Positions 1 to 5,593 of a stretch of 7,195 nt of DNA are shown here, in pieces. Each line of letters begins with the position of its first letter. The first letter of the stretch is position 1. A model generated the notes under the pieces. The model worked only from the letters and a program-made list of their open reading frames with translations, was not told where the DNA came from and searched no databases. The stretch is from Chloroflexota bacterium (GTDB lineage: Bacteria > Chloroflexota > Anaerolineae > Fen-1058), in assembly GCA_016219235.1 (NCBI GenBank), contig JACRBO010000649.1, forward strand, positions 1 to 7,195, in the 5' to 3' direction. A program made the position numbers and the translations under genes.

Positions 1-153
1 AATGCCGCCTTGAATGGCGCAGACTTTCAGGCGTTATTGCCTGACCTGATCCCCCTGCTCGTTTTTGGCGTGATATGGCTGAGCATCGGTTACGCGCTGT
101 TCAACTTCATGGAGCGACGCGCGCGGCGAACCGGCGCGATTGGGCAGTATTGA
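1..153 (+). CDS. ABC-2 type transporter permease, C-terminal end (partial)
   Basis: This is the last 50 codons of a gene that begins before the window and ends at TGA 151-153. It shows one hydrophobic helix (roughly LLPDLIPLLVFGVIWLSIGY) followed by a basic tail, ERRARRTGAIGQY. That layout is typical of the last membrane span and cytoplasmic tail of ABC-2 family permeases. The tail matches the end of the next gene (ERRVRIRGTLGQH), so the two are tandem paralogues and probably form a heterodimeric membrane channel. Such pairs normally work with an ATP-binding subunit, which would lie upstream outside the window. The substrate cannot be told. Confidence in the family rests mainly on the paralogous neighbour. 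Confidence 0.8.
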   Translation, partial: NAALNGADFQALLPDLIPLLVFGVIWLSIGYALFNFMERRARRTGAIGQY

Positions 154-178
154 CAATGAACAATGAGCCATTTCCAAT
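150..178 (+). promoter_or_regulatory. possible sigma-70-like promoter overlapping the stop codon
   Basis: A perfect -35 hexamer, TTGACA (150-155), spans the stop codon of the preceding permease. After 17 nt comes TCCAAT (173-178), which matches 4 of 6 bases of TATAAT. The same layout recurs after the next permease. The weak -10 lies inside a degenerate 7-nt repeat in which AAT recurs, so the spacing may be a by-product of the repeat. Confidence 0.3.
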
Positions 179-186
179 GACCAATT
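152..186 (+). repeat. degenerate heptamer tandem array, 5 units
   Basis: The spacer divides cleanly into five 7-nt units: GACAATG, AACAATG, AGCCATT, TCCAATG, ACCAATT. The first unit uses the last two bases of the upstream stop codon. The array ends just before the ribosome-binding site (GAAGGT) of the next gene. Other spacers in the window show the same period. Confidence 0.7.
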
Positions 187-199
187 CGAAGGTAACGCC

Positions 200-1051
200 A
201 TGAACCCGATTGGACTCTCTCAACCTACCTGGCGATCTCAGTGGCGCGCGCTGCTGGCTATCGCAGCCAAAGATTGGCGACAATACTGGCGTTACCCGCT
301 GAATGCCGTCTCGTCCGTGCTGCAACCGATCGTGTGGTTGACGCCCGTCTACTTCATGGGGCAGGCCTTCAGCGTCAACGGCGAAGCACAGGGGTTTGCG
401 GGCTACAGCGGCTCAACCGATTACATGTCGTTTATCCTGGTCGGCACGGCCTTGAGCAGCTTCATCAATGCCGTCTTCTGGGGCATGGGTTACGCGCTGA
501 AAAACGACATGGATGCGGGCGTGCTGGAATCAAACTGGCTGACCCCTGTGCCGCGCCCACTATTGTTGATCGGCCACACGTTCACCAATCTGTTGGTAAC
601 AACCATCACTTCCAGCCTGATGTTGATCGTGGCGGCGTTGATCTTCGGCTTCCGGCCAAACGGCAATCTGATCGCGGCCTTTGCCACCGTGCTGCCGATG
701 CTGCTCGGCCTGTACGGCTTTGGCTTCGCCTTCGCCGCGGTCGTGATGATGATTCGCGAAGCCAACACGTTGACCGACATGAGTGCATTTCTGGTGCAAA
801 TCTTTTCGGGCGCCGATTTCCCGGTGAATTCGCTGCCCAAATTCCTGTTGCCGATCTCGCTGGTGCTGCCGCTGACCTACGGCTTCGATGCGGTGCGCGG
901 CCTGCTGTTGGGCACACGCACATTGTTACCGACGACACTGGAGATTGGCTTGATGATCGTCTTCATGGTCGTCATGATTGCGCTGGGCCTGCGCGTGTTT
1001 GCCGCGCTGGAGCGGCGCGTGCGAATACGCGGCACACTGGGGCAACATTGA
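200..1051 (+). CDS. ABC-2 type transporter permease
   Basis: A 283-residue integral membrane protein, the usual length for an ABC-2 (DrrB/NodJ-like) permease. It is probably one half of an exporter channel in the cytoplasmic membrane, driven by an ATPase encoded elsewhere. A cytoplasmic N terminus with KDWRQYWRYP (24-33) leads into about six hydrophobic spans, roughly 36-56, 76-96, 122-150, 156-183, 196-235 (re-entrant part) and 247-268. Family hallmarks are GVLESNWLTPVPRP (107-120), the amphipathic connector and first helix of the core, and SGADFPVNSLPKFLLP (203-218) followed by LPLTYGFDAVRGLL, the typical final periplasmic segment. ATG 200 is chosen because GAAGGT lies 7-12 nt upstream. The gene is a tandem paralogue of the partial permease before it, 46 nt apart, and is followed after 49 nt by a DUF4097-like gene. 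Drug, lipid or polysaccharide export are all possible. Confidence 0.92.
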   Translation: MNPIGLSQPTWRSQWRALLAIAAKDWRQYWRYPLNAVSSVLQPIVWLTPVYFMGQAFSVNGEAQGFAGYSGSTDYMSFILVGTALSSFINAVFWGMGYALKNDMDAGVLESNWLTPVPRPLLLIGHTFTNLLVTTITSSLMLIVAALIFGFRPNGNLIAAFATVLPMLLGLYGFGFAFAAVVMMIREANTLTDMSAFLVQIFSGADFPVNSLPKFLLPISLVLPLTYGFDAVRGLLLGTRTLLPTTLEIGLMIVFMVVMIALGLRVFAALERRVRIRGTLGQH

Positions 1052-1076
1052 CAATGCTCAATTCACAATGCTTAAT
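1048..1076 (+). promoter_or_regulatory. possible sigma-70-like promoter overlapping the stop codon
   Basis: A perfect TTGACA (1048-1053) overlaps the permease stop codon. CTTAAT (1071-1076, 4 of 6 matches to TATAAT) follows after 17 nt. Position and spacing are the same as at 150-178. It could give the DUF4097-like gene its own transcription, but the -10 is poor and lies in a periodic repeat. Confidence 0.3.
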
Positions 1077-1084
1077 GCATAATC
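1050..1084 (+). repeat. degenerate heptamer tandem array, 5 units
   Basis: Five 7-nt units fill the spacer: GACAATG, CTCAATT, CACAATG, CTTAATG, CATAATC. Like the array at 152-186, it starts at the second base of the upstream TGA with GACAATG, is exactly 35 nt long, and ends just before the next ribosome-binding site (AGGAG, 1088-1092). Confidence 0.7.
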
Positions 1085-1100
1085 GACAGGAGAAACCAGC

Positions 1101-2210
1101 ATGACGATTGCCAACTTTTCTACTTCAGCGACACCCCAACTGGTCATCACGTGCCACAACGATCTATCCATCACGGGCGGCAGCGAGGCCGCCGTCAACG
1201 TCGTCATCGACGATGATTCGCCCGCCAACCTTGTCGAGCGCAACGGCGAAACGATCTCGATCACTGCCGTCGATTCGTGTGATGTCGTCTGCCCGACCGG
1301 CGCATCGATCGCGATCGAACAAGTCAGCGGTGATTTGCGTGTGACGCAAATCAAAGGTACACTCGCCATCCAGACCGTCAACGGCGATGCCGCCGTGCGC
1401 GACGTGGGCGCGACCGATGTGCAGACGGTGCAGGGCGATTTTGCTGCGCGTGACGTCGACGGCGATTTGCGCATCGGCACGGTGCGCGGCGACGCCAAGA
1501 TCAAGCGCGTTGGCGGCCAGGTTACGGCCGATCGGATTTCTGGTGATCTGGTCGCGCAGGATTTGGACACGGGCGCGGTGTTCAATCAAGTCGCCGGCGA
1601 TGCCGCGCTAGAGATTGAATTTGCGCCCGATCAGACCTACACCACCAATGCCAGGGGCGACATCATCTTGCGCATCAACGGCGGCGGCGCGCAGTTGGCG
1701 CTGAAAGCCGGCGGCGATGTGCGCAGCCGGCTGCCAATGACCAATTGGCAGGGCAACGAGCACGAAGCCATCGGTACTTTCGGCGACGGTTCCGCCAAGG
1801 TGGCGCTGAATGCGGGCGGCGATTTGCTGGTGCTGCCGGGCAAATCGGGCAGCGGGTTCGATCCCGGCGCCTTCTCCGATCAAGTCGAATCGATGATTGA
1901 GTCGGCCATGGGCCAGTTTGAATCGCAGATGGCCCGCGTCCAGCGCGAGTTGGAAGAGCGCTGGGGCAAGAATAACCCGTTGGAACGCGCCGCCGAGCGT
2001 GCCAAGCGCAGCGCCGAACGCGCTCAACGCCGTGCGGAGCGGGCCGCCGGTTCGTGGGGCACATTTGCCACACCGCCCCGCCCACCCGCGCCGCCCAAAC
2101 CGGCCGAGCCGGTCAGCGATGCCGAGCGTTTGGTAATCTTAAAGATGGTGGAAGCCGGTCAGATTAGTGTGGACGAAGCGGCGAAACTACTCGCCTCGCT
2201 GGAAGGATAA
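1101..2210 (+). CDS. DUF4097-like beta-repeat protein with C-terminal SHOCT-like domain
   Basis: A 369-residue protein with no signal peptide or membrane span, so probably cytoplasmic. Residues 70-245 are beta-rich repeats marked by a Gly-Asp pair at 77, 95, 112, 121, 130, 148, 166, 186, 205 and 240, mostly 9 or 17-20 residues apart, as in the solenoid-like DUF4097 family. Residues 258-289 are a predicted helix (FSDQVESMIESAMGQFESQ and onward). Residues 294-316 are a basic helix of repeated AER/RAER units, and 325-337 a proline-rich linker. Residues 339-369 (AERLVILKMVEAGQISVDEA then AKLL) form a SHOCT-like helical hairpin, related to the N-terminal domain of YvlB and LiaX. In those Firmicutes proteins the hairpin is at the other end. 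YvlB and LiaX are tied to envelope stress; a similar role here is inference. Start ATG 1101 has AGGAG (1088-1092) 8 nt upstream. Three cysteines (18, 60, 64) are of unknown role. Confidence 0.85.
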   Translation: MTIANFSTSATPQLVITCHNDLSITGGSEAAVNVVIDDDSPANLVERNGETISITAVDSCDVVCPTGASIAIEQVSGDLRVTQIKGTLAIQTVNGDAAVRDVGATDVQTVQGDFAARDVDGDLRIGTVRGDAKIKRVGGQVTADRISGDLVAQDLDTGAVFNQVAGDAALEIEFAPDQTYTTNARGDIILRINGGGAQLALKAGGDVRSRLPMTNWQGNEHEAIGTFGDGSAKVALNAGGDLLVLPGKSGSGFDPGAFSDQVESMIESAMGQFESQMARVQRELEERWGKNNPLERAAERAKRSAERAQRRAERAAGSWGTFATPPRPPAPPKPAEPVSDAERLVILKMVEAGQISVDEAAKLLASLEG

Positions 2211-2216
2211 GCGCAC

Positions 2217-3200
2217 ATGGTGGCACAGGCCACAGCCAACGATCAAACCTACTCCGGTCTCCGGTCGATTAGTTCTTCGCGCGACATCGTCAGCGTGGCC
2301 CTGCTGGTAGAGCAAGCCTTTGCCGACGACATGGACATATCCGGGCGCAAGGCCATGCGCGAGATGCGGCTGATGGGCCAATGGTTTGGCTGGCTGGACT
2401 TCTTCGCCACGCCGGGGCAAGGTGCACTGCCGGGCTTCGTGTGGCTTGAGGCCGGCCGCATCGTGGGCAATGTCACCGTGCGGCGGCTCAGTTCGTTTGG
2501 GCACGGCTGGATGATCGGGAATGTGGCGGTCGATCCGGTGTGGCGACGGCGCGGCATTGCGCGGCAGTTGATGCAAGCGGCGATCGATCTCGCGCGCGAA
2601 CAAGACGCCGATTGGATCTCGCTGCAAGTCCGATCGGATAACGCGGGCGCGCACGATCTGTACCGTTCGCTGGGTTTTGAATCGGTCGGTGAAACGATCT
2701 ATTTTGACCGCGCGCAGTTTGATCCGATCAGCGCACCGCCGCAGCCGATCGAAGGGCGCTTGCGCGCCGCCCGTCCGTATGACGCCGATCGCATCTACAC
2801 GCTGGCGCAGGCCAGTGTGCCAGACAGCGTGCGCTGGGCCGAGCCGGTGTATCGCAGCAGTTTCGATCTGGGTGTGGAGCGGCGCTTCACCAATTGGCTG
2901 ACCAATACGCGGCAGGTCTGGCGTGTGATCGAAGTGGGCGATCAATTGTGGGGCGCGGCCCTGGCCGAAGTCAATCGCTGGTCACGGCAAGGCAAGTTAT
3001 TCTTGTGGGTCGTCCCGGCACGATCGGGCCGCATTGAACAGGTGCTGATCGACAGCGTGCTGGCCGAAGCCAACACCCCCGTTCAGCAGCTGACGGCGCG
3101 CGTGCCGGGCGCGCACGTCGCCAGCCGGGTGGCGTTAGCGACGCGCGGCTTTCAGCAAGTGCGCGCCCTGACGCACATGCGGCTCAAAATCGATCGATGA
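2217..3200 (+). CDS. GNAT family N-acetyltransferase, two-lobed
   Basis: A 327-residue cytoplasmic enzyme expected to transfer acetyl from acetyl-CoA to an amine of unknown identity. The N-terminal GNAT domain (about 15-165) is clear. Strand 4 is NVAVDP (102-107), followed by the acetyl-CoA pyrophosphate-binding loop R110-R-R-G113-I-A115 (consensus Q/RxxGxG/A). Then comes the motif B stretch NAGAHDLYRSLGF (142-154). The C-terminal half (about 180-327) has GNAT-like spacing (RLRAARPYDADRIYTLAQAS near its start, ATRGFQQVRALTHMRL near its end) but no visible P-loop, so it is probably a degenerate second lobe, as in MshD-like double-GNAT proteins. ATG 2217 follows GGAAGG (2201-2206), which overlaps the end of the preceding gene; the gap is 6 nt. 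The stop overlaps the next start by 4 nt, implying translational coupling to the MFS exporter. Confidence 0.9.
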   Translation: MVAQATANDQTYSGLRSISSSRDIVSVALLVEQAFADDMDISGRKAMREMRLMGQWFGWLDFFATPGQGALPGFVWLEAGRIVGNVTVRRLSSFGHGWMIGNVAVDPVWRRRGIARQLMQAAIDLAREQDADWISLQVRSDNAGAHDLYRSLGFESVGETIYFDRAQFDPISAPPQPIEGRLRAARPYDADRIYTLAQASVPDSVRWAEPVYRSSFDLGVERRFTNWLTNTRQVWRVIEVGDQLWGAALAEVNRWSRQGKLFLWVVPARSGRIEQVLIDSVLAEANTPVQQLTARVPGAHVASRVALATRGFQQVRALTHMRLKIDR

Positions 3201-4453
3201 CATCCGCCGCGCCGCCCGCCCGAAATCGCGCGCCGTTGATCGCGTTGTATACGGCGAACGCCATCTCGATGGTGGGCAACATGCTGACGGCCATCGCGAT
3301 TCCGTGGTTCGTGCTGCAGACGACGGGCAGCGCCACGCAGACCGGCATCACCGGCTTCTTCAGTATTTTGCCCGTCGTTATTGCGGGTCTGTTCGGCGGC
3401 ACGCTGATCGATCGGTTGGGTTATCAACGCACCAGCATCATCGCCGATTTAGCCAGCGGTGTAACTGTCGCACTGGTGCCAGTGCTGTACTTTACGATCG
3501 GGTTGCAATTCTGGCAGTTGATGGTGTTGGTGTTTTTCGGGGCGCTGCTCGATGCGCCCGGCAGTACCGCCCGATCGGCGCTGATACCCGATCTGGCCGA
3601 GTTGGCAGGGATCCCGATCGAGCGGGCCGCCGCCACCAATCAAGTCATCGAGCGCAGTTCGCGGTTGATCGGCGCACCGCTGGCAGGTTTGCTCATCGCT
3701 GTCATGGGCACGGCCAATGTCTTGTGGCTGGATGCGGCCTCGTTTTTGGTGTCGGCAGGCCTGGTAGTAGTCTTTGTCAACGTGCCGGCAGCGCGACCGG
3801 CCGCTATGCCACGCGGCAAGTATTTTCAAGAATTGGGCGACGGCCTGAAGTTCTTATATCGCGATCGGCTGATGCTGGCGATCGTCATCTTCGTGATGTT
3901 GACCAACAGCCTGGATGCCGCTTACGGCAATGTCGTCCGGCCGGTGTATGTGAATCAGGTCTTTGGCAGTGCCTTTGATTTAGGACTCATCATCGCGGCC
4001 AACGGCGGCGGCGCGGTACTGGGCGCGATCATCTACGGCGCGATCGGTCATCGGCTGCCACGGCACGCGACCTTCGTTTCGATGTTCATGCTGACGAGTT
4101 TGCGCTTCTGGGTGATGGCGCTGTATCCATCGCTGGCGGTCATCCTCATCGCGACGTTCGTCACCAGCATCGGGGCCGGGCCGCTCAACCCGATCATCGA
4201 TTCGGTCGAATACGAGCGGATTCCGCCGCACATGCGCGGGCGCGTCTTTGGCACGATTACGGCCACGGTGTGGGCGGCGATGCCGCTGGGGACGTTGATC
4301 GGCGGCGTGGCGACCGAGCAGTTTGGCGTGCAGATGATGTTGATTGTGATCGGCGCCATCTATATGTTGACCACGTTCAGCATGGCCTTTATTCCGGCGA
4401 TGCGACAGATGGATCAGCGCAAGACGCCCTTAACCTTAAACTCGGCTGAATAG
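3197..4453 (+). CDS. MFS transporter, MFS_3/EntS-like drug efflux type
   Basis: A 418-residue membrane protein with about twelve hydrophobic spans, the standard MFS size, and a long charged cytoplasmic loop between spans 6 and 7 (about 198-224). Motif A is visible after span 2 as GGTLIDRLGYQR (67-78). The sequence ERIPPHMRGRVFG (340-352), between spans 10 and 11, is characteristic of the MFS_3 (DHA3) group that contains EntS and macrolide-efflux proteins. It probably exports a small molecule by proton antiport; the substrate is unknown. The start codon lies in the ATGA overlap with the acetyltransferase stop, so the two proteins are probably made together, and the exporter might act on the same compound that the enzyme modifies (inference). 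No clear separate ribosome-binding site is present, consistent with coupling. The tail after residue 402 is polar. Confidence 0.93.
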   Translation: MTSAAPPARNRAPLIALYTANAISMVGNMLTAIAIPWFVLQTTGSATQTGITGFFSILPVVIAGLFGGTLIDRLGYQRTSIIADLASGVTVALVPVLYFTIGLQFWQLMVLVFFGALLDAPGSTARSALIPDLAELAGIPIERAAATNQVIERSSRLIGAPLAGLLIAVMGTANVLWLDAASFLVSAGLVVVFVNVPAARPAAMPRGKYFQELGDGLKFLYRDRLMLAIVIFVMLTNSLDAAYGNVVRPVYVNQVFGSAFDLGLIIAANGGGAVLGAIIYGAIGHRLPRHATFVSMFMLTSLRFWVMALYPSLAVILIATFVTSIGAGPLNPIIDSVEYERIPPHMRGRVFGTITATVWAAMPLGTLIGGVATEQFGVQMMLIVIGAIYMLTTFSMAFIPAMRQMDQRKTPLTLNSAE

Positions 4454-4459
4454 CGAGTG

Positions 4460-4488
4460 TTGATAACAACTGACTTCACATACAGAAT
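4460..4488 (+). promoter_or_regulatory. possible sigma-70-like promoter for the small SHOCT-like gene
   Basis: TTGATA (4460-4465, 5 of 6 matches to TTGACA) and CAGAAT (4483-4488, 4 of 6 to TATAAT) are separated by 17 nt. Transcription would start near 4494-4496, at the foot of the hairpin 4494-4520. It is moderate in quality and lies in an 83-nt gap after the MFS gene. Confidence 0.35.
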
Positions 4489-4493
4489 GCAGG

Positions 4494-4520
4494 CCCGATG
4501 AATCTATTGAAATCATCGGG
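4494..4520 (+). promoter_or_regulatory. hairpin or dyad upstream of the small SHOCT-like gene
   Basis: A perfect 8-bp inverted repeat, CCCGATGA (4494-4501) and TCATCGGG (4513-4520), has an 11-nt loop. No T tract follows, so it is unlikely to be an intrinsic terminator. It ends 5 nt before the ribosome-binding site GGAGG, so it could be a 5' leader structure or a dyad operator. It also contains the upstream in-frame ATG (4498), which argues against that start. Confidence 0.45.
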
Positions 4521-4525
4521 GGCAT

Positions 4526-4530
4526 GGAGG
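4526..4530 (+). promoter_or_regulatory. ribosome-binding site deciding the start at 4537
   Basis: GGAGG lies 6 nt before ATG 4537, which makes this start far better than the in-frame ATG at 4498 inside the hairpin. Confidence 0.8.
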
Positions 4531-4536
4531 ACAATC

Positions 4537-4926
4537 ATGGCTAGCGCCGAAGAACGCTTACAAATTCTCAAGATGATCCAGGAGGGCAAAATCACCGCCG
4601 AAGAGGGCGCAAAGTTGTTGCAGGCCCTAAGTGTCGGCGGCAAGGGCGACAAGCGCGCGCCCAATCCGCCCGTCATGGGCAGCAGCGATCCGCGCTGGTT
4701 CCGGGTACGCGTCACCGATACGCGCAGCGGCAAAAACAAGGTCAACGTCAACATCCCCATGGGGCTGGTCAACGTCGGCCTGCGCATGGGCGCGCGCTTC
4801 GCGCCCAACATCGACAGTGTCAACTACGATGATCTCATGACGGCCATCAAGAGCGGGCAAAGCGGCCGGGTGCTGGACGTGACCGACGAGGAAGCGGGCG
4901 AGCGCGTGGAGATTTTTGTCGAGTAG
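4537..4926 (+). CDS. small SHOCT-like domain protein (YvlB N-terminal-like)
   Basis: A 129-residue soluble protein without signal peptide. Residues 3-32 (AEERLQILKMIQEGKITAEE then GAKLLQALS) form a two-helix SHOCT-like hairpin, the type found at the N terminus of YvlB and LiaX. It matches the C terminus of the DUF4097-like protein at 1101-2210 (shared ILKM, G-x-I, AKLL). A polar linker (33-52) follows. Then comes a compact alpha/beta region: WFRVRVTDTRSGKNKVNVNI (54-73), a helix with MGLVNVGLRMGARF (75-88), and a C-terminal stretch ending RVLDVTDEEAGERVEIFVE. That end region looks like the conserved C-terminal part seen in small bacterial proteins of this kind. The biochemical function is unknown. 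The next gene, 112 nt on, is YvlD-like, and B. subtilis also places yvlB and yvlD in one operon, which supports an envelope-stress connection. Confidence 0.85.
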   Translation: MASAEERLQILKMIQEGKITAEEGAKLLQALSVGGKGDKRAPNPPVMGSSDPRWFRVRVTDTRSGKNKVNVNIPMGLVNVGLRMGARFAPNIDSVNYDDLMTAIKSGQSGRVLDVTDEEAGERVEIFVE

Positions 4927-4938
4927 CGACAGCATCGC

Positions 4939-4947
4939 TGGTATAAT
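4939..4947 (+). promoter_or_regulatory. extended -10 promoter of the YvlD-like gene
   Basis: TGGTATAAT is a perfect TGn-extended -10 with consensus TATAAT at 4942-4947, 16 nt after the preceding stop codon. No good -35 lies at 16-18 nt (TTGTCG at 4916-4921 is 20 nt away), as is common for extended -10 promoters. Transcription should start near 4954, giving a leader of about 85 nt. Confidence 0.65.
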
Positions 4948-4961
4948 CACTTTGCCGCTCC

Positions 4962-4983
4962 CGGTGGATTGCCAAATCCATCG
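4962..4983 (+). promoter_or_regulatory. 5' leader hairpin of the YvlD-like gene
   Basis: CGGTGGATT (4962-4970) pairs with AATCCATCG (4975-4983) over 9 bp, including one G-U pair, around a GCCA tetraloop. It starts about 8 nt after the predicted transcription start. No T tract follows. It may stabilise the transcript or regulate it; no known riboswitch class is recognised. Confidence 0.45.
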
Positions 4984-5038
4984 ACGCGGGCGGTCCGCAC
5001 CACAGGCATCAAATCTTGTCCTTCGGAGCGTATCGACA

Positions 5039-5404
5039 ATGGGTCGATCTGGATCGTTTCTTACTCGCACCATCGCCACCGGCCTGGGCCTGCTGGTCGC
5101 CATTTCCATCGTGCCCGGCATCAAGTTCACGGGCAGCGCCGGGCAGTTTATCGTGCTGGCCCTGGTCTTTGGCGTCGTCAATGCCGTCGTCCGCCCCATC
5201 CTGAAGTTCCTGAGCTGCCCGCTCGTGCTGCTGACGCTCGGTCTCTTCGTCCTGATCATCAACGCCCTGATGCTGCTGATCACACAATCGCTGGCTCAAA
5301 CCCTGGGCATCGCATTCGCGGTCGATGGTTTCGGCTCGGCCATCATCGGCGCAATCGTCGTCACCATCGTCAGCGTCATCGCCAACAGCGTTATTCGGGA
5401 TTAG
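5039..5404 (+). CDS. YvlD-like membrane protein, phage holin 4_2 family (PF04020)
   Basis: A 121-residue protein with four hydrophobic spans (about 8-26, 35-52, 60-84 and 99-117). The core motif VNAVVRPILKFLSCPLVLLT (47-66), followed by LGLF and IINALMLLI, is diagnostic of the family of small membrane proteins that includes B. subtilis YvlD. Despite the family name, these chromosomal proteins are not shown to be lytic holins, and there are no phage genes nearby. The B. subtilis homologue is in a SigW-controlled envelope-stress operon; a similar role here is inference. ATG 5039 is chosen because GGAG (5025-5028) lies 10 nt upstream and a strong promoter and leader lie before it. A longer reading from TTG 4916 would add 41 polar residues, overlap the previous gene and precede the promoter, so it was discarded. 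Confidence 0.9.
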   Translation: MGRSGSFLTRTIATGLGLLVAISIVPGIKFTGSAGQFIVLALVFGVVNAVVRPILKFLSCPLVLLTLGLFVLIINALMLLITQSLAQTLGIAFAVDGFGSAIIGAIVVTIVSVIANSVIRD

Positions 5405-5406
5405 GC

Positions 5407-5480
5407 GATTGGTCAATTGGTAATCGGTTGATCGGTCAATCGGTGATTGGTCAACCAGTGACCGGTGAGTGGTAATCAGC
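5407..5480 (+). repeat. heptamer tandem array, (R)ATYGGT orientation
   Basis: Units of 7 nt, sometimes with one extra base, fill the spacer from 2 nt after the YvlD-like stop. They are GATTGGT, AATTGGT, AATCGGT, GATCGGT, AATCGGT, GATTGGT, AACCAGT, GACCGGT, GAGTGGT, AATCAGC. The array faces the reverse-oriented one at 5490-5538. Confidence 0.8.
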
Positions 5481-5489
5481 ATTTCCGAC

Positions 5490-5538
5490 ACCAGTCACCA
5501 GTTACCAATTACCAGTCACCAGTTATCGATCACTGGAT
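5490..5538 (-). repeat. heptamer tandem array, reverse orientation
   Basis: Seven units in a single 7-nt register: ACCAGTC, ACCAGTT, ACCAATT, ACCAGTC, ACCAGTT, then the decayed ATCGATC and ACTGGAT. Read on the minus strand these are GACTGGT, AACTGGT and AATTGGT, the same family as the array at 5407-5480. The pair of units ACCAGTC plus ACCAGTT occurs twice exactly (5490-5503 and 5511-5524). The two arrays together can fold as an imperfect inverted repeat. Confidence 0.8.
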
Positions 5539-5541
5539 TTC

Positions 5542-5579
5542 AAGCGGCTGTCCGTTATCAACCATGGGCAGCCGCTTTT
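5542..5579 (+). terminator. intrinsic-terminator-like hairpin, possible attenuator
   Basis: AAGCGGCTG (5542-5550) pairs perfectly with CAGCCGCTT (5569-5577). The stem extends inward through TCCGT (5551-5555) and ATGGG (5564-5568), including two G-U pairs, to 14 bp with an 8-nt loop. Four T (5576-5579) end it. This is a typical intrinsic terminator for the YvlD-like transcript. It ends only 14 nt before the next start codon and 4 nt before that gene's GAGG, so it may instead act as an attenuator for the next gene. Confidence 0.65.
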
Positions 5580-5593
5580 CATCGAGGTACCCC

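Noticed and set aside
241..1104. Long plus-strand frame of 287 codons overlapping the second permease.
   Set aside because: It is frame-shifted relative to a clear membrane protein, with an Arg/His-rich composition and no domain.
3304..3978. Overlapping plus-strand frame of 224 codons inside the MFS gene.
   Set aside because: It is a frame-shifted shadow of the MFS coding sequence, Arg/Cys-rich and without membrane spans.
4494..4520. Intrinsic terminator after the MFS gene.
   Set aside because: The stem is followed by GGGCATGG rather than a T tract.
4916..5038. Earlier TTG start of the YvlD-like gene.
   Set aside because: It overlaps the preceding gene, precedes the extended -10 promoter, and adds only polar residues before the first membrane span.
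5039..5404. Phage holin or prophage remnant.
   Set aside because: The family name is historical. No phage genes, integrase or att sites are visible, and the context resembles the chromosomal yvl genes.
5465..5593. N-terminal extension of the SnoaL-GNAT gene from GTG 5465.
   Set aside because: It would translate heptamer repeats and the terminator-like hairpin. ATG 5594 has a GAGG at good spacing and begins the domain.
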